NCBI GenBank assembly: GCA_902729315.2
Contig: LR746275.1
Location: 3,008,501 to 3,072,500, forward strand
Direction of reading: 5' to 3'
Origin: Spirodela intermedia
Lineage: Eukaryota > Streptophyta > Magnoliopsida > Alismatales > Araceae
DNA length: 64,000 nucleotides
Made by a program: the position numbers and the translations under genes. How positions within the stretch are numbered: the stretch's first letter is position 1; every line of letters starts with the position of its first letter. Under the pieces are notes generated by a model. The model searched no databases. It had not been told where the DNA came from and was given only the letters and a program-made list of their open reading frames with translations. Positions 22,340-35,233 of the stretch are shown piece by piece.

Positions 22340-22703
22340 CTATGAATCTTGCATAGGAGAAAGCCAAACTGCCAAGTATCCATTAGAAGAGAAGGATTTG
22401 GTCCAATCGGTCATGGTGTTGATAGAGGTGGGGTACGCTGACGTTGAGCTTGCCAGGGAGACAAGACGACAGGATGGTGAAGACCACGGTGATTTTTTGG
22501 CATCTTTTTATGGCGGTTGTCCCTGTCATGGCCTCATAATTCAGACTCCTTGCATCGTTACAGTAGGTAGGCCGTCCCGCAGATGTAGTCGAGTCACGGA
22601 AGGACACCTCTGGGCACCTCAAAATAGTGATCGTGTATGGCACAGCCACAAATAAGAAAAATACCGTGGTCAAGACGAGCATGCGAGCCCCATGGGCGGC
22701 CAT
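22340..22703 (-). pseudogene. Degenerate fourth nsLTP gene
   Basis: The minus-strand ORF from 22703 starts MAAHGARMLVLTTVFFLFVA, the length and pattern of an nsLTP signal peptide. It continues with CNDARSLNYEAMT (compare [13 protein letters not shown]) and LPGKLNVSVP (compare [10 protein letters not shown]). Of the eight cysteines only a few remain. After a one-base frameshift the reading SINTMTDWTKS occupies the place of [10 protein letters not shown]. Further downstream on the minus strand, GTTTGGCTTTCTCCTATGCAAG matches the intron end of the intact genes. Cysteine loss and frameshift mean it is not a working LTP. A minus-strand TTATATATTT lies about 215 bp upstream. Confidence 0.75.
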
Positions 22704-24899
22704 GCCTTAGCTTCTAAAGGATAACCAATTTTGAGATCCCCGCTGATTCAATGAGAAACCAAAACAAACGATAAGTGAACATCCCCAAGTCAAATTCTCT
22801 CCCCAGCTCTAGAATCTACACCTGGCCGTATTTTGTGAAAAATGTTTTTTCTGACTTCAGATCGCACCCGAATTGTTTTTTACACCTGATCATTAAACAC
22901 ATCGAAAAGGGAGGAAATATATAAGGCAGAGACATTTCAAACCTGAACATCATTAATAAAGCCAACAGTCGTCTTCAACAAAGCCTCATTCCTGCGGCTT
23001 TATGACTGCTGCTCGTCCGTCTGATAATTTCACCTAAAATGGCAATCGGTACACAACATAAAAGGGGCCAATTGACATGAATTTGCAAGTCTTCGTTGAA
23101 AATCAAAAATTTAAAGAGATTTCTATTGTGGTGTCATCCTATCATCATAAAAGTATAAGCTTTGAGCTATAGATTGTTGAGTTATGACAAACAATCTCAG
23201 CAATGTTGGGCTAAAAACAGTTCACATAACAGAGGAATGTGGCATCCCCTGTTGGGATGAACTTCTAGCCCATATAAAGGGACAAATGTGTAACTCTCTC
23301 ATGTGCAGAGAGAGGGTTAAAGTTTAGTTGCGTACTCTGGTTTCTATAACCAGAAAAACCTTTCCAATTTTAGGGTTCTTTCTCCTCTTTGGTGTTCCCT
23401 CTTTGTCCAGCAACCTCTTCCCCATTTATTTCTCCTTTTCACTGTCTTTCTTGATCGTTTTTAGGTTCGAGCACCCTTGTCGAATAGGGTAGCAACATGA
23501 AGCTTGCAGCAGAGGCTGTTGTTAGAGGAGATAAAGAGATAAATGTGAGGACATGTTAGCTATTATTTGATGCTAAAACAGTAGTTTGACGGCTATATTC
23601 AAGGTCAAGAATATAATAGATGACAGACTAATTGCAGCCAGAAGATAGCTGCAAATGATATACCTAATTGTTGTCTGAAAAGTATCTATAATCAATTATT
23701 CGTTGGACTATTTTGAGGCATATATCGGTAGGAAATTCAGAAAATCTTGTAAGTCTCATTAACAAGATCTTTTATTCTCAATGCATATCATCTCTCTATA
23801 TACCTTAATTGATCTCAGTGATTCATATTCTTGATATATTGTTTTATGTTCCTTGTTGATCTTGGTAGGTTTTACAGTTATCTTTTAGACCTATCTCAAC
23901 CCTCACTCTCTGAACTTGCTCTAGTTGGAGATGATGTTTATCACTTCAAATATAGTGCAGAAGCTGCACAAGTAAATCTTGGGACCCATTTCATCTTCAT
24001 CTTCCATAACATCAACCAATCTGTATGTGAAGGCTCCTCCCAATTCTCCTGCAGAGTTATTATCGATGAACAACGATCATGATTTGTGAGTCATTGGTAC
24101 ATGACCATCATCAACGGTCTGAGTGTTCATACCTACCTATAGCTCATCTTTATGTCATCCTTAGGGGCCATTCATTACTTGGGTAGTCAAAGTTCTGCTA
24201 GTAACTTGGTTGGGTTCCTTCCATCCTCAATTTGATATTACCGGAATCTTTGAGGGTCAGCATTGAGAATCCAATAAACCCTTTTGTTAAGGATTAACGC
24301 AAGATGTTTCAGTTATATTTTAATTAAATATTATTGTGGTGAATAAATTGATGTTTAAATTATTTAGATAATAATCTAAGTCTAAAATTATATGGTTAAA
24401 ATTATATTCTATTTCACTTCCTTTCATGGATATGGCTGTTAGACGATTTAGATATAAAGACAATAAAATATTTGTGCACAATAAATATGTTACATTGTTA
24501 TGAATAGGTTTGTATGCTTCATTTTTTTTATATCAGATGATTTCAACAATATAAATATATGAGTAATGAATACAAAGTTCTTTAAACAAGGAGTCAAGTG
24601 AAATAAATTTCAGAGAAAATTATTAATGTATTAGTTTGATATTGATTTTACAAGATTACTGATTTTATATATTCACGCAAAGGTAGAATGATCTAGAAGT
24701 ATGACCTTTCACACTAAAGTAACTTTTATCTCAGAAAATACACGATAAATATATGTGTGGCACCCCTCAATGAAAGATTAAAAGAGGAATTTAGATTTGA
24801 AAACCGTTCTTAAATATTCTGAGTATCAAGAGTGTTATGAATTTTTCACTCTTTACAATTACTTTTCTTTGTATTTTTCAGGATCCTCATGTGGCCCGT
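22704..24899. other. Unassigned; possible short LTR near 23249-23505
   Basis: TGTTGGGATGAACTTC with CATATAAAGGG 25 bp further on, ending near CGAATAGGGTAGCA, has the look of a small plant LTR (TG...CA, TATA box). No partner or target duplication is evident. The rest is AT-rich with no recognised gene; the frame at 23831-24082 has no known motif. Confidence 0.3.
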
Positions 24900-26029
24900 T
24901 AAGGCCTATTTTAACTTAAACATTTGATATGATAAGAGCTAAAAGAGAGTGGTATAGCCTACTTATAAATAAGGTAGTTTTCCCAAAATCAGGGAAAGAG
25001 AGAAAAACACAATTTTCAGGCGACAATCGCTGCTTCAACAATGAGTTTTCCTCTTTGTTGACTCATTTCGACTCTCAAAATTCAAGGACAAAATACTTTG
25101 ATTCAAGGGAGCTTCAGATGCCTCTCCAACAACTCAAAAACTTTCTCCTTTAACCCGATAGTCTCAAAAATTATTCAACACCTTGAACCTTTTTTATTGA
25201 ATGAAAATTTATCTTTGAAAGTTGTGCTAAACTCATTGCTCATTACCTTTTCTTTTTGTTGTGTGGTTTATAAACTAGTTGAGACACCTATGATGTATTG
25301 TCAACTCAGTCACGTAGGCTGTTAAAGCATGAGAGGTCCTTGCAACAAGAAGAGATAATAACTTAAGAATTATAGGGTTAGAATTCGAGGTTGTATTCCA
25401 ACCTCGAATTCTTGATTCTTATAAAATCAAGGTTGTATTACAAGGTGCAATAGTAGAATCGAGGTGGAGCCCTCAAAAGTGAATTATCTTTTGTTGGTTT
25501 GTTTTCTATTATATATTAATATAGAGATATAAAAGAGATACTATTAGATAAAAGAAATGAAAAGAAAAGAAAAATTATTATACTTAATCAAAAGAAAAAT
25601 TAAAATTCAATTCACCCCCCCTCTTGAATTATCTATCTATCTAGAGACCAACACCTCCCACAAGATGGAAACAGAGGTGTTGCTGCCATCAAGAATCACC
25701 AGGCTTCTGTTGATGTTTCCAATGAGAACGTCGGAGCTATTCATAATGGCTTGCCATGGTTGGCCACAACATGATTCTATCCAAGATCGTCTTGTATGTA
25801 CCATACACCAAAGTCGGGTTTGATGTAATTCACAGGGTTGAAGAAACCTCTTTGGAGGAGATCACTTGCAGAGACAAGGCTCTACCCACCTCCCATGGAA
25901 TCACCATGTCTCAAGTTGTTTGTCTCACAGGAGGTGACAAGAAAGCACAAGAGTGCTAGTGCAGTGTGCTGAGGGGAGGACAGTCCCTTCTTTTAGAATA
26001 CAAATTTCCTCACTTTTGGAGGACCATTC
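24900..26029. other. Unassigned retroelement-like sequence
   Basis: Contains ACTTATAAATAAGG (24960) and AATTCAATTCACCCCCCCTC (25607), phrases usual at plant LTR element ends. The short ORFs (25557-25823, 25756-25959) have no recognised domain. A perfect hairpin lies at 25380-25412. Confidence 0.3.
25380..25412. repeat. Perfect 14-bp hairpin followed by a second hairpin
   Basis: GAATTCGAGGTTG, a 5-base loop TATTC, then CAACCTCGAATTC, with one further A-T pair outside. Immediately after, CTTGATT and AATCAAG (25411-25431) form a 7-bp stem with a 7-base loop. Confidence 0.85.
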
Positions 26030-26255
26030 ACTTGACCCCAATTGGTATCAAGCGATTTCCCAATTCAGATCGTAAATACAAAAATCTTTTTATTGAAAAA
26101 AACCATCATAATAATGATAACAATAATCTCAATAATAATCTAGAACTCACAACACAAAAATGGTCAGATGAGATTTCCAGCATGATGAGATCAAATTTTA
26201 AGAAGTCAACATGTAGGTTTAGCCAATCTTCTATAAAGTGTGCAGAATTTTAGAA
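26030..26255 (+). repeat. Dispersed repeat, copy 1 (partner 63745-64000)
   Basis: Shares with the window's right end ATTGGTATC, GATTT.CCAATT..., CTCA.A.CACAA.A....GGTCAGATGAGATTT-like, GAAGTCAA...AGTTT.G.CAATCTT.TATAA in the same order. ATTGGTATCAAGC resembles the initiator-tRNA primer site TGGTATCAGAGC of Copia elements, but nothing recognisable as gag follows. Confidence 0.55.
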
Positions 26256-27539
26256 GTTTGGTCCTCCTATATTAATTAAATGAAATACTACTTTAAATAT
26301 AACGCACATAATATAATAAAAAAATACATTTATAGTATTTATTTATAATTTTGATTTATGTGTTTTGACAATGTTTAAAAGTATTTATATAGTCCAACCT
26401 ATCTGGCCGATCCGACTGAACAATCCCCGTAGTCTCTCGTCAGGCTTCCAATCTGACGACTACCCATAGAAATGTGAAGCCATGCTGAGGACCAACGTAA
26501 TCTCGGCCGTCCCTTCACATCAGGGATGAAATAAAACTGCATCTCCTTCACTGCGCCACGTCTTCACTTCCTACGCCGAGGCAGCATCTCCCCCTAACGT
26601 GGTGGCGGCAATGTCTGACCATGTGGTGGTCTAACCATCAACTGGTAGGTGCCCGTACAGGGCTCCATCTCCCGAATGGACTATGCACTGTCCTCGTGCA
26701 CGATCCTGAGATTTTCCCCTCGACCATAGGGATGCATCTGAAAACCTATAGCAGATATGGAAGAGGACGGAGAAAAAGAATATGATGAGACGGGTCATGA
26801 ACGTAGTTGCAACGATGAAGAAGGGAATGACGAGGAAAGGAAGAGAAGGATAGTGAGGAGATGGAGAAGAAGAAGAGAGGAGTGCTGCGTTAAAGAAAAG
26901 TTCTCTCGCTTGCCCGTTTTCATGATCTGGCTCACATGTGCCCGTCACTCTAATTTGAATTTTTTTGAAGTAAATTATTTTGTCATTGATTCGTCTCTAT
27001 CTAAAACGTTAGGAGTTCTTGTATTCCTAACATCTGTTTGTAATTCCCTGTAATTCGGAGTAGATTGCATCCATATTTGAGGATTGATATCTTCCTTGTC
27101 CCTGAACTCGGAATGCCCGGTTGATAGTAATTTATCATGCTTAAGATTTCAAGCTGTCAAAAGAAACTGTACGCAATTGTTGACATGGGAAAAGCTCGTT
27201 CATTTATTTAGTGTTTTTCCTTATCCGCCTGTTTTGTAAGGTCATGGTTCTTTGGCACTTGATAGCTGTAGAAAATGCTTCAGCAACATATGTACCTCAT
27301 CCTCTTCGATGTATAAGCAATTCAAACCATCTTTGTGTTGCTCCTAATAGGCATTACTTGCGAATTAGCTTCATAACCCCTCAAGAAATAAAACAAAAGG
27401 TGGTGTTTTTTTTTTTTTGGGCTTTCAAATAAAATGTGAAATGTTTGGAGTAAATTATCTACCATACTTCAGAGACTAAATTAGAAAGGGTATGGAATCA
27501 TGGTAGTGTGAGAATAAATACTTAACATGAAACTTGCGG
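26256..27539. other. No gene recognised
   Basis: Includes a GC-richer block (26390-26960) with an acidic/basic low-complexity frame (26757-27053) that I read as chance, and AT-rich sequence with a T12 run at about 27408. Confidence 0.3.
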
Positions 27540-28015
27540 AAGCTGTGAAGTCAGGAAACAAGAAAAAAACAACACACAACCAAGAGACACAAGGGTTTTT
27601 ACATGGTTTAGAGGTTGGCCTCCTACATCCCCTAGGCGATGATGAAAGCTTTCCTACATGTGAACGATGTATAGAATAACCTTTTCCAAAAACTCACAAA
27701 TAGAATCTCTGATCTTGTCCCTCAAATGAACTCATCAATCGATTCTCCAACCCAACAGAAATCTCCCTTTGAAATCCATGCTCAAACTTAGCCACCAAGA
27801 GTCAGCTTGGGAAATGTGCCATAATTTCCACTTATTCCCGAACCGTTTTGGGCCCTCGTGACCCGGTCCGGCCATACAGACCTTTTGGGTACGTGAGAAT
27901 CGGTCTGTCCTGCGACTGGTCTTTTCTCTCTGCATTAAATGCGATTCGTACTGCACAACCGCGTTTGAGCTGAAGAGTGGACCCTCACTTAATGAGGCAC
28001 GTGCCCAATATGTAG
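27540..28015 (-). repeat. Solo LTR related to the 8.5-13.2 kb Copia element
   Basis: Aligns with the LTRs at 8549 and 12655: AACA.CACACAACCAAGAGACACAAG, TTTACATGGTTTAGAGGTTGGCC, CCTCCTACATCCCC, AACTCACAAATAGAATCTC, CTCTGCATTAAATGCGATTC and GAGGCACGTGCCCAA. No internal Copia domain is next to it, so it is probably solo. The boundaries are approximate. Confidence 0.65.
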
Positions 28016-29729
28016 TTGCATTCTGTAACGTCTCAAATGCCCAACTTCCACATGTAACAGTGTCCTAAAATATTTTGAATTTGATTCATCAGTCGTGTTA
28101 TACGGCTCATGGAAAAGCTCGAGAAGTTTTATGTCAATTTTTCCAGCTAGGCTGTTTAAGATCATTAATAAAATGATTAAATCAATACTGCAACAGGTTA
28201 AACTTTCATTTCTAGGTCTTATATTCTTACTAATTGAGATAGAGATAAAAATAAAAAGTTTAATTCTAATCTTGACTATACTAGACAACATACTGCTGAA
28301 TTTGGATCTGTGATCTGATGAGGCTTTTACAAATTTGTTGTTGTTTAGTGCCTAGCTTTGCACTTTTGAATTCCATGATTTGAAATAAACTACAATCTTG
28401 ACTACGCATCTCACTTCTCCATTAGACTCTAGTATGTTCCTTGTTGATGAAGGCACACATAATTTAAAAAAAGAATTTCTTGCTTGACTTTTATTTTTCC
28501 AATTATAGCACTATTCATTTATTCATCCAATACTTTTCTTTTTCTTTTAAATGCATGAAAACTTTTATCTTTATTTCTAAGATGATAGTGGACTTCTTTT
28601 CTGCATTCTATAGTGGGGAGTGTGATCTATGTTGTCATGCATCCTAACTTTCACTTATTTTGTCCTCTTAGAAGTTCTCTCATCTTGAGTTTTCCATGTA
28701 GTTTTCCATAAATGACCTGGTTATGTAGTTTTTCATGGCAGGTTGTCAGTGACTTTCCGTAGTCTTTCTTCATGCTCATGGATATCCTTATTCAGACACT
28801 TTCTTCATTCAAGCTGCAACTACAGTGCACCTTGGAACGGCAGCTTCTCAGGTCCACATAAAGTACAGGGCCTTGCACACGTTCTATGTCTCCCAGCCTT
28901 ACCTGTTCAGCACTACATTTGCGTGCTAATGTGATCTATTTCCTTAATGCACATGACAACGAGAAAACTTTCATTTATCATATTTCTGCATGTGCCATGA
29001 AAAATTTATTTCTTTTTAGTTTCTTTTGTTTTTTCATGTTAAACTAGTTTGATAATGTGTCTTTCAATTGAATTTGTTAAGTCAGCATATCCAGCAAAGA
29101 GGAAAAGATTATTCTTTGTATTTTTTGCTTGGCACGATGCATTGTCATTTTAGACTCAACTCCTGGTAGTTTGTTGCGTCCTTAGAAGTTGGAGAACCAA
29201 AATCCATACATCTGTGGTAGACTTGGTTCATACTCGTAATTTCTTATGTGGATATGGTTTGTTCAAGTTACCCTGGACTCTAAATGGAGTGAAGGCCATG
29301 GTCGAGTGTTATCCAACGAAGTCCAGCATGAACATCATCCTTTCTTTGCATTCACGCACGCACACAAATGTAGGCACTCTCCTTTTGAGAGGAAAGGAAA
29401 ATACGCAGAGGTTACTGTTTCTTGAATCGAGAGTATAGTAGTCTGGAGTTTGTGCCAACGACATTTATGAGTAGTATTAGTTTCTCTCAAGATTGTCCTC
29501 TTCACAGGTTAATTTATTGTGTCACATTATCATCGCTGCGATGATTTGTACATTGTAGAGCATATGTTTCTAATGGGCAGTTCTGAGTATCAAACGTAAA
29601 ACGAGGCTTTTCTACTGTTTTGACATCTGAACATTTAATTTAGATTTAGCTTTTTGAGTTGGTTTTCTCAAATAACTTGTGATTGATTGAATTAAAATAA
29701 TGTCTCCTGTTACTACTTGTATGGAAAAG
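28016..29729. other. No gene recognised
   Basis: AT-rich intron-like sequence. A stretch at 28743-28934 is more GC-rich and could be a lost exon, but no reading frame gives a motif I know. Confidence 0.3.
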
Positions 29730-30470
29730 GGTCAATTTAAATGGACTAATGAAGCTAGTAAAAAGTTTTATCATGATTAAAAAGAAATTATGTTCTGCTC
29801 ATGGTTTAGCCTTTCTAAATTTTGATAAACTGTTTGAAGCAGAATGCGATGCATCCATAGTTGGCATTGGAGGTGTACAGTCGGAAGAAGGTCGGCCGAT
29901 AGCATTTTTCAGAGGAAAACTATCTGAGGTAAGAAAAAAATGGACAACGTATGAACTAGAATTTTATGATGTGGTCCAAGCTTCACAAACATGGGAACAC
30001 TATTTGATTCAGCGAAAGTTTATTTTTTATACTGATCATCAAGCTCTTAAAATCAGTAAATAGTCAGACTTTTATCGATAGAATGCATGCCAGTTGGAGC
30101 TCTTTTATTCAACGTTTTACTTTTGTTATGAAACAGTAGTCAGGAAAACTGAATTGACTTGTAGATGCTCTCAGTAGAAAAACAGCATGTTTGTTGAACC
30201 TGCGTGCTGAAATCACAAGATTTGATTATCTCAAGGAATTATACTTAAATGATGATGATTTTTCTCAACACAATATATGATATGTACGTCAGGAATATCA
30301 ACTAAAGGTAGTTTTCAGTTTATATTTCCTTGAGAATGTCAAAAGAATGAACTTTTTTGCCAAAATCGGTTATTTTCTTTTAAAGGAGATCGAAAATTCT
30401 ATGTGAAATTTGGTGGCTATTATGTCCATCTGAGAATGCAGTAAGTTCGGTTGAAGAAAAGTTCATCTCT
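29730..30470 (+). pseudogene. Ty3/Gypsy reverse transcriptase end and RNase H relic
   Basis: [11 protein letters not shown] then an open stretch (29749-30063) with [42 protein letters not shown] and YTDHQALK, the Gypsy RT connection and RNase H with its ECDAS and TDH motifs. Stops follow. In shifted frames, DRMHASW.SFIQRFTFV, a LVDALSRK-like piece and an ETTFDYL-type linker to integrase remain up to about 30280. Nothing coherent follows. It is the only Gypsy coding remnant in the window. Confidence 0.82.
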
Positions 30471-32109
30471 CTTTCTTATTTACCACAGTCTTTGTTTTGG
30501 GACTGACTATGTCCGCTCTGTGCTAGTAAACTCTAAATGTCTCTGAATTGCCGAATCTTCTCATCCCTAACGATTTTCTCGGTTCTAAACCTACATCCAT
30601 CTTTTGAATATCACATGATTTAGGGTTCATGCCATGATAACGCTAGAATTTTCATTGGTGTATATAGAGGTTAAACCTGTCATGAAGAGTAGAGGTTACC
30701 ATCCTTCCATAGTTAGTCTATTGGCCCATTCTTTCTATGATATATCTAGTTTAATGGATATCCTTCCACATCTTTAACTTCTCCTAATATTACCGGTTTA
30801 AAGATCTCAGAAGCTAATTTTTCTAGGGTACTTATATTTGACTTCTTTCATGCAGAACTTATGACCATCTAAAGCGAAGCGTCAAGTTCCAAAGGACAGC
30901 TCGAGAACGATATTAAATTTGAATCCCCCTGCTTAATTCTCATCTTCCAGAATAATTTTCATTCAAAAGGCAAATTTATATCTCTAGTGTTGTTATCGTC
31001 ATGTCTTCCATTCTCTGTGTTTACATGCTCATCCCAAATTAATGTATCCCTATATGTCTAAAAAATATGTACCAAATAACTTGTACGTTGTATTTCGCTA
31101 TCTTGGTGATCGTGAAAATGAAGGGATAATAGTTCGGCATGCCCTTCGGTAAGAAAAGGTTCTTTTTCCTGCCCATTATCCTTTTAAACTGTTGCACAAG
31201 TTTACTTGTCTAGATACGTGGTAAAGAAATATGAGAAAACGAAGATCCTTCTGCATCGAATCTCTTCTTCTCGCCTTTTAAGTAGCCTCTCTTAAGACCA
31301 ATAGACTGTTCCGGGAGATTTGACATCATTCAGTCTCATAGCTCCCGCTCTGCAGAGAACAGCAAAATAGGGCTACCAGCATGTCGTTTGTGCTTTTTCT
31401 GTGCCACACAGTTATGATTTAAATTCCTAAATTCCAACTCAGGACTTCCAGACATTAGAGATGCTTTTGATGTTAATACTTACCAAATGTCAGACCCCGG
31501 ATCTTCTATAAATACATGCGTTTCATTAGTTACTACTGTTCACCTGGACTAATTTTCCTTTTCCGATTCATTTTCATAAAAAGACGGTTAAAATTTTTGC
31601 TGCAAAGAATGTGTATGCTTCGCTTTGTCTTTGTGGTCTAGCTAAAAGAAACATGCACTTGATGCCTTTTAGCTTCTTTGATGCTCACTAGGATGTTATG
31701 AAAGCGGAGAACAGCGTCACATCCTCTACATTGCACAGAAGGGGCAGTCCCACCTCTCTATATCCTATGCTTTCTCAAAATCCAGTTGGAGAATAGCACG
31801 TTATGTTTCCATTGATGACTTATATCCTAATATATTTTCCTAATTCTCATGAACTCCTCAAATTATTCCAAAAATTAAAAAATAATTTAATTGTATCAGT
31901 TCCTCTTTCTTTAAATTCATCACCATGAAATATAGAATTTATGTGTACTTAAAGCTGATTTTGCTGAAATTTATTTATTTTTACGATTTTATTCCTTCAA
32001 TGACCAAGATTATTCCAAATACTTGGCAGCGATGCATTCCTTCAAGAAAATTCTGATCCACTCAAGTAAATAAATAAAAATGAGAAAAAAATAAACACAT
32101 ATGGTCAAA
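30471..32109. other. No gene recognised
   Basis: Sequence downstream of the Gypsy relic, possibly decayed integrase or LTR, with no motif I can defend. Confidence 0.3.
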
Positions 32110-35100
32110 ATACACAAATATGTTCCCTTGAATGCTATATTATTTTCATTGGATGATATTTTAGGATAATCTAGGTCATTAGAGGAATTTATAAAATCAT
32201 AAAAAAAAGATTAAACTCTGTAATTATGATAAAATTGTATTAACTTAAATTTTCACTTGTCTCAGCTTTATTTTAGGTTTAAACAAACTAAAAATCTGTA
32301 ATTATTTTATAAGCGGGATGAAATGATAATAATTAATCATTCTTAAATTTCTGTATGATAAAAACTTATTAAATTTCCAACATATAAAATTTTTTACAAT
32401 TTTTATATCATCATAATTGAAAATTTATATTAACAATTAAAAAAATGTAATACTTTGAACAAATGGTCCTACATAGAAGAAATCTGGGAATTTCGTATAA
32501 AATGGATAAAAATAAATGATTAAAAATAGATTGAATTTTTTCAGGAATTGATGCAAATTATGTGCGATAGAAGTGAACAAAACTACCTCTCACTTAACTT
32601 TCTTATATACATCCCTTCCAAAAAAAATTATTTTTTAGAATATAGATTAAATAAAAAAATATTTAAATTATGTAAATATAAAATTTATAAAACTAGAAAA
32701 TAAAAATTTTTGAATTTTAAAAATATTTCAGAAAAAAAAATTAAATAATTTGATAAAATATACCAAGTCAATCATAGGGATGTAAGTTAATATCAAGTAA
32801 TATTTTCAAATTTTCTTAAAATAATATAATTTGTTATGATTTTTATACAAATTAATAAATATAAAGTAGATCTAAAAATTTTAAAAAAGAGAAATAAGGG
32901 TGTGGATGTCAAGATGACATCAGCATTCTGATGAACACAAATTAGGTAGAAATAGAGTTCTACCTTGTGATTCTTACATAAGCGATTATAAATGATTTCA
33001 TTGGTCAAATTAAGATTTGAAAAAGTAAGAAGAATCACAATAGAATGAAGAAGAGTTTTGAAACTTGAAATCACACAAAGTATCATTAAACTAAGTAAAT
33101 ATTAAGTTTAAAACAAGAAAGGTAGAGTTACGACCTCACGATAGTAATTGCTGAAACCCTATGTGTTTGAGAGGATTATTAAATAATGTCTATAGCTTTA
33201 ATGGCTTTATTTGAACATGAACAACCTAAGTATTTACTAAATCTACTTTCAAAGTCTAAAAAATGATGAGGAAAGTTAAATTATTTAAAATAATAGTAAA
33301 ACCTAATTTTGGCATTACGGTGATAATGCGTCAAAATCTTGAACATTCAAGAGGATTATCGTGCAATGTCCACAACCTCAAAGGCTTTTCTTAGACAAAG
33401 ACGATGTAGACAATCTCTAGATCTTCTTGCAAAGTCTAAAAATCAATAAAGTATGCTCATGCTCATGTTCTCATTCACGATCAGCCCTCTTATCCCTCCC
33501 CCTTCGGAAAACTATGATTGTTAATTTAGTCCCACATCAATTATATGCCGAGTATTAAGATGAATATACAGTAATATAAGATTTTAGTCATTGATATTTT
33601 CCTTTCTCATGTGCGTACAATCACTCTTTGTCTCACGTTTGGCTGCCACTAGTGATGTAGAAGGAGAGTAATGCATGATAATCTGAGCAATCATCATACT
33701 AAAGGGGCAAGAAGGTTAGTATTTAAAGCATAAGTAATATAAGAACATGATGAGTACACATTTAATACTCTATGTATGTATTTTCACATGATGGTTTATG
33801 AATTGTATCATTTTCCTATTTTCTACTTGGATGAGAGTATCAAGATAAATGAGAAGAGAAATATATGATTAATAGTTGTTAGAGGGAAGAGGACTGAAAG
33901 ATAATCATGATACATGAGCATACATATATTCCTAGTTTTATCATAGACTATTGAAAACTTAGTGAAGATCTAGAAATCAAAAGAGGACCAGCCCCCGGCT
34001 GGCACCCTCATTCACAAACAGCCCTCTCATCCCTCCCCTTCTTCTTTTGGTGCATCCCTCTTTTATTGTGGGGATGGCCTGCTCCTCCTCTCCCCCTTGG
34101 CACAACCTGCAGCACACCATAGGTGGCCCAGCTCATCCCTTCCCCCCCTTCCGATGGTAACAACGCCAGCAATGATCGTGGGTCTCCTCCTTTGGCACAA
34201 CAAGAATAAGATCAATCGAAGACACCCCTGCGTGAGGTTGCAGTTCTCTCCCCATGTCCATCATAACAAGAGGGAGAAATCATTTTCGTTTTGTTCCTTT
34301 TACTTTTATGTAATCAAACCTCTTTTATCTTAGTTAATACAATCTAAAATTCATGAAATTCTATCCCCTTTTGCCTCATCAATTTTGAATAGCCGAAGTC
34401 GTTGAATGAAGTGGGAGAATCATCCCCACCAGTGATCCGTAATTTATTTACAAAGTAGCTAGTTGAACCTTGAAAGAAATCTTCTTCTCAACGTGAACTG
34501 AATATTTCTATTCATGGTTGTCAGATTTCAAAGAGTAAAAAAATCAGAATATAATTATTAACTAATATACATCAACTAATTCAAAACTCTCCTTATGTTC
34601 AACCTGGTTTTCTATTAATTCTTATGCACACATGTCCCCTACCTATCCCTCAACTACTCGAGCTCCTTGATGGCGACTTTGCTTGACTAGACTTTTGACC
34701 CTCTTGTAGGCCCAATTGTTTGGCTTATTCCCCCCTTTTTCTATCTTTTTATTTTATTTATTTTCTCTTCATTTACCTCAAAAATAGGAGTATAAAAATT
34801 ATATAAATTCATATAAAATAACATAATTAGCCAAAAATTCATATTAACCAACTATTTTTTTCATAATTTAACATAAATATAAGTCTATTTATTATTATTT
34901 AAAGTTTAAAACATATAATTAATTAATTATTAACTCATGATAATGAAGCCTTATCACATGCCCTTCAACAAAAAAATTATTTTATTATAATATATATTAA
35001 ATAAAAAAATAAAGAGAGATCTGAATCAGAGGTAATAGATTTGAGGTAGAATATATTTCTTATCCTAAATAGATTAATTACTAATCAAAATAAATATTAA

Positions 35101-35233
35101 GATATAACACTTAATAAATAATATAAAGGTAATACACTCAAAATATACGGTTATATTGTATTTTCAGATCTATAGGGTTTTGAGAAAAAATATATCTTTA
35201 GGTATATATACTCATAAGTTACTAATTTTTGAG
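32110..35233 (+). repeat. AT-rich repeat unit, copy 1, split by a TGATAAG-family copy
   Basis: 32110-32645 and 34957-35233 together are collinear with 43390-44235. Shared phrases include TATATCATCATAATTGAAAATTTAT, GATGCAAATTATG, TAGAAGTGAAC, CTACCTCTCACTTAACTTT and GAGAGATCT.AATCAGAGGTA. The split lies at CCCTTC.A.AAAAAATTATTTT..., a stretch of about 45-50 bp present on both sides of the intervening element (about 32611-32660 and 34960-35008). Confidence 0.65.
32650..34956 (-). repeat. Degraded TGATAAG-family copy with foreign inserts
   Basis: Inverted family unit ending ...ATGATAATGAAGCCTTATCA at 34956. It contains a tandemly doubled segment of about 190 bp (33125-33300 and 33300-33450). 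Its centre is replaced by unrelated sequence (about 33453-33525), and a stretch of about 950 bp (about 33678-34625) is inserted. A phrase like CTCATTCACGATCAGCCCTC occurs in both foreign pieces (33465 and 34009). The ORF 34097-34333 lies in the insert and has no recognised motif. Confidence 0.6.

Noticed and set aside
26757-27053. Glu/Arg-rich 98-codon ORF
   Set aside because: Low-complexity GA-rich stretch, no conserved neighbour and no motif; treated as chance.
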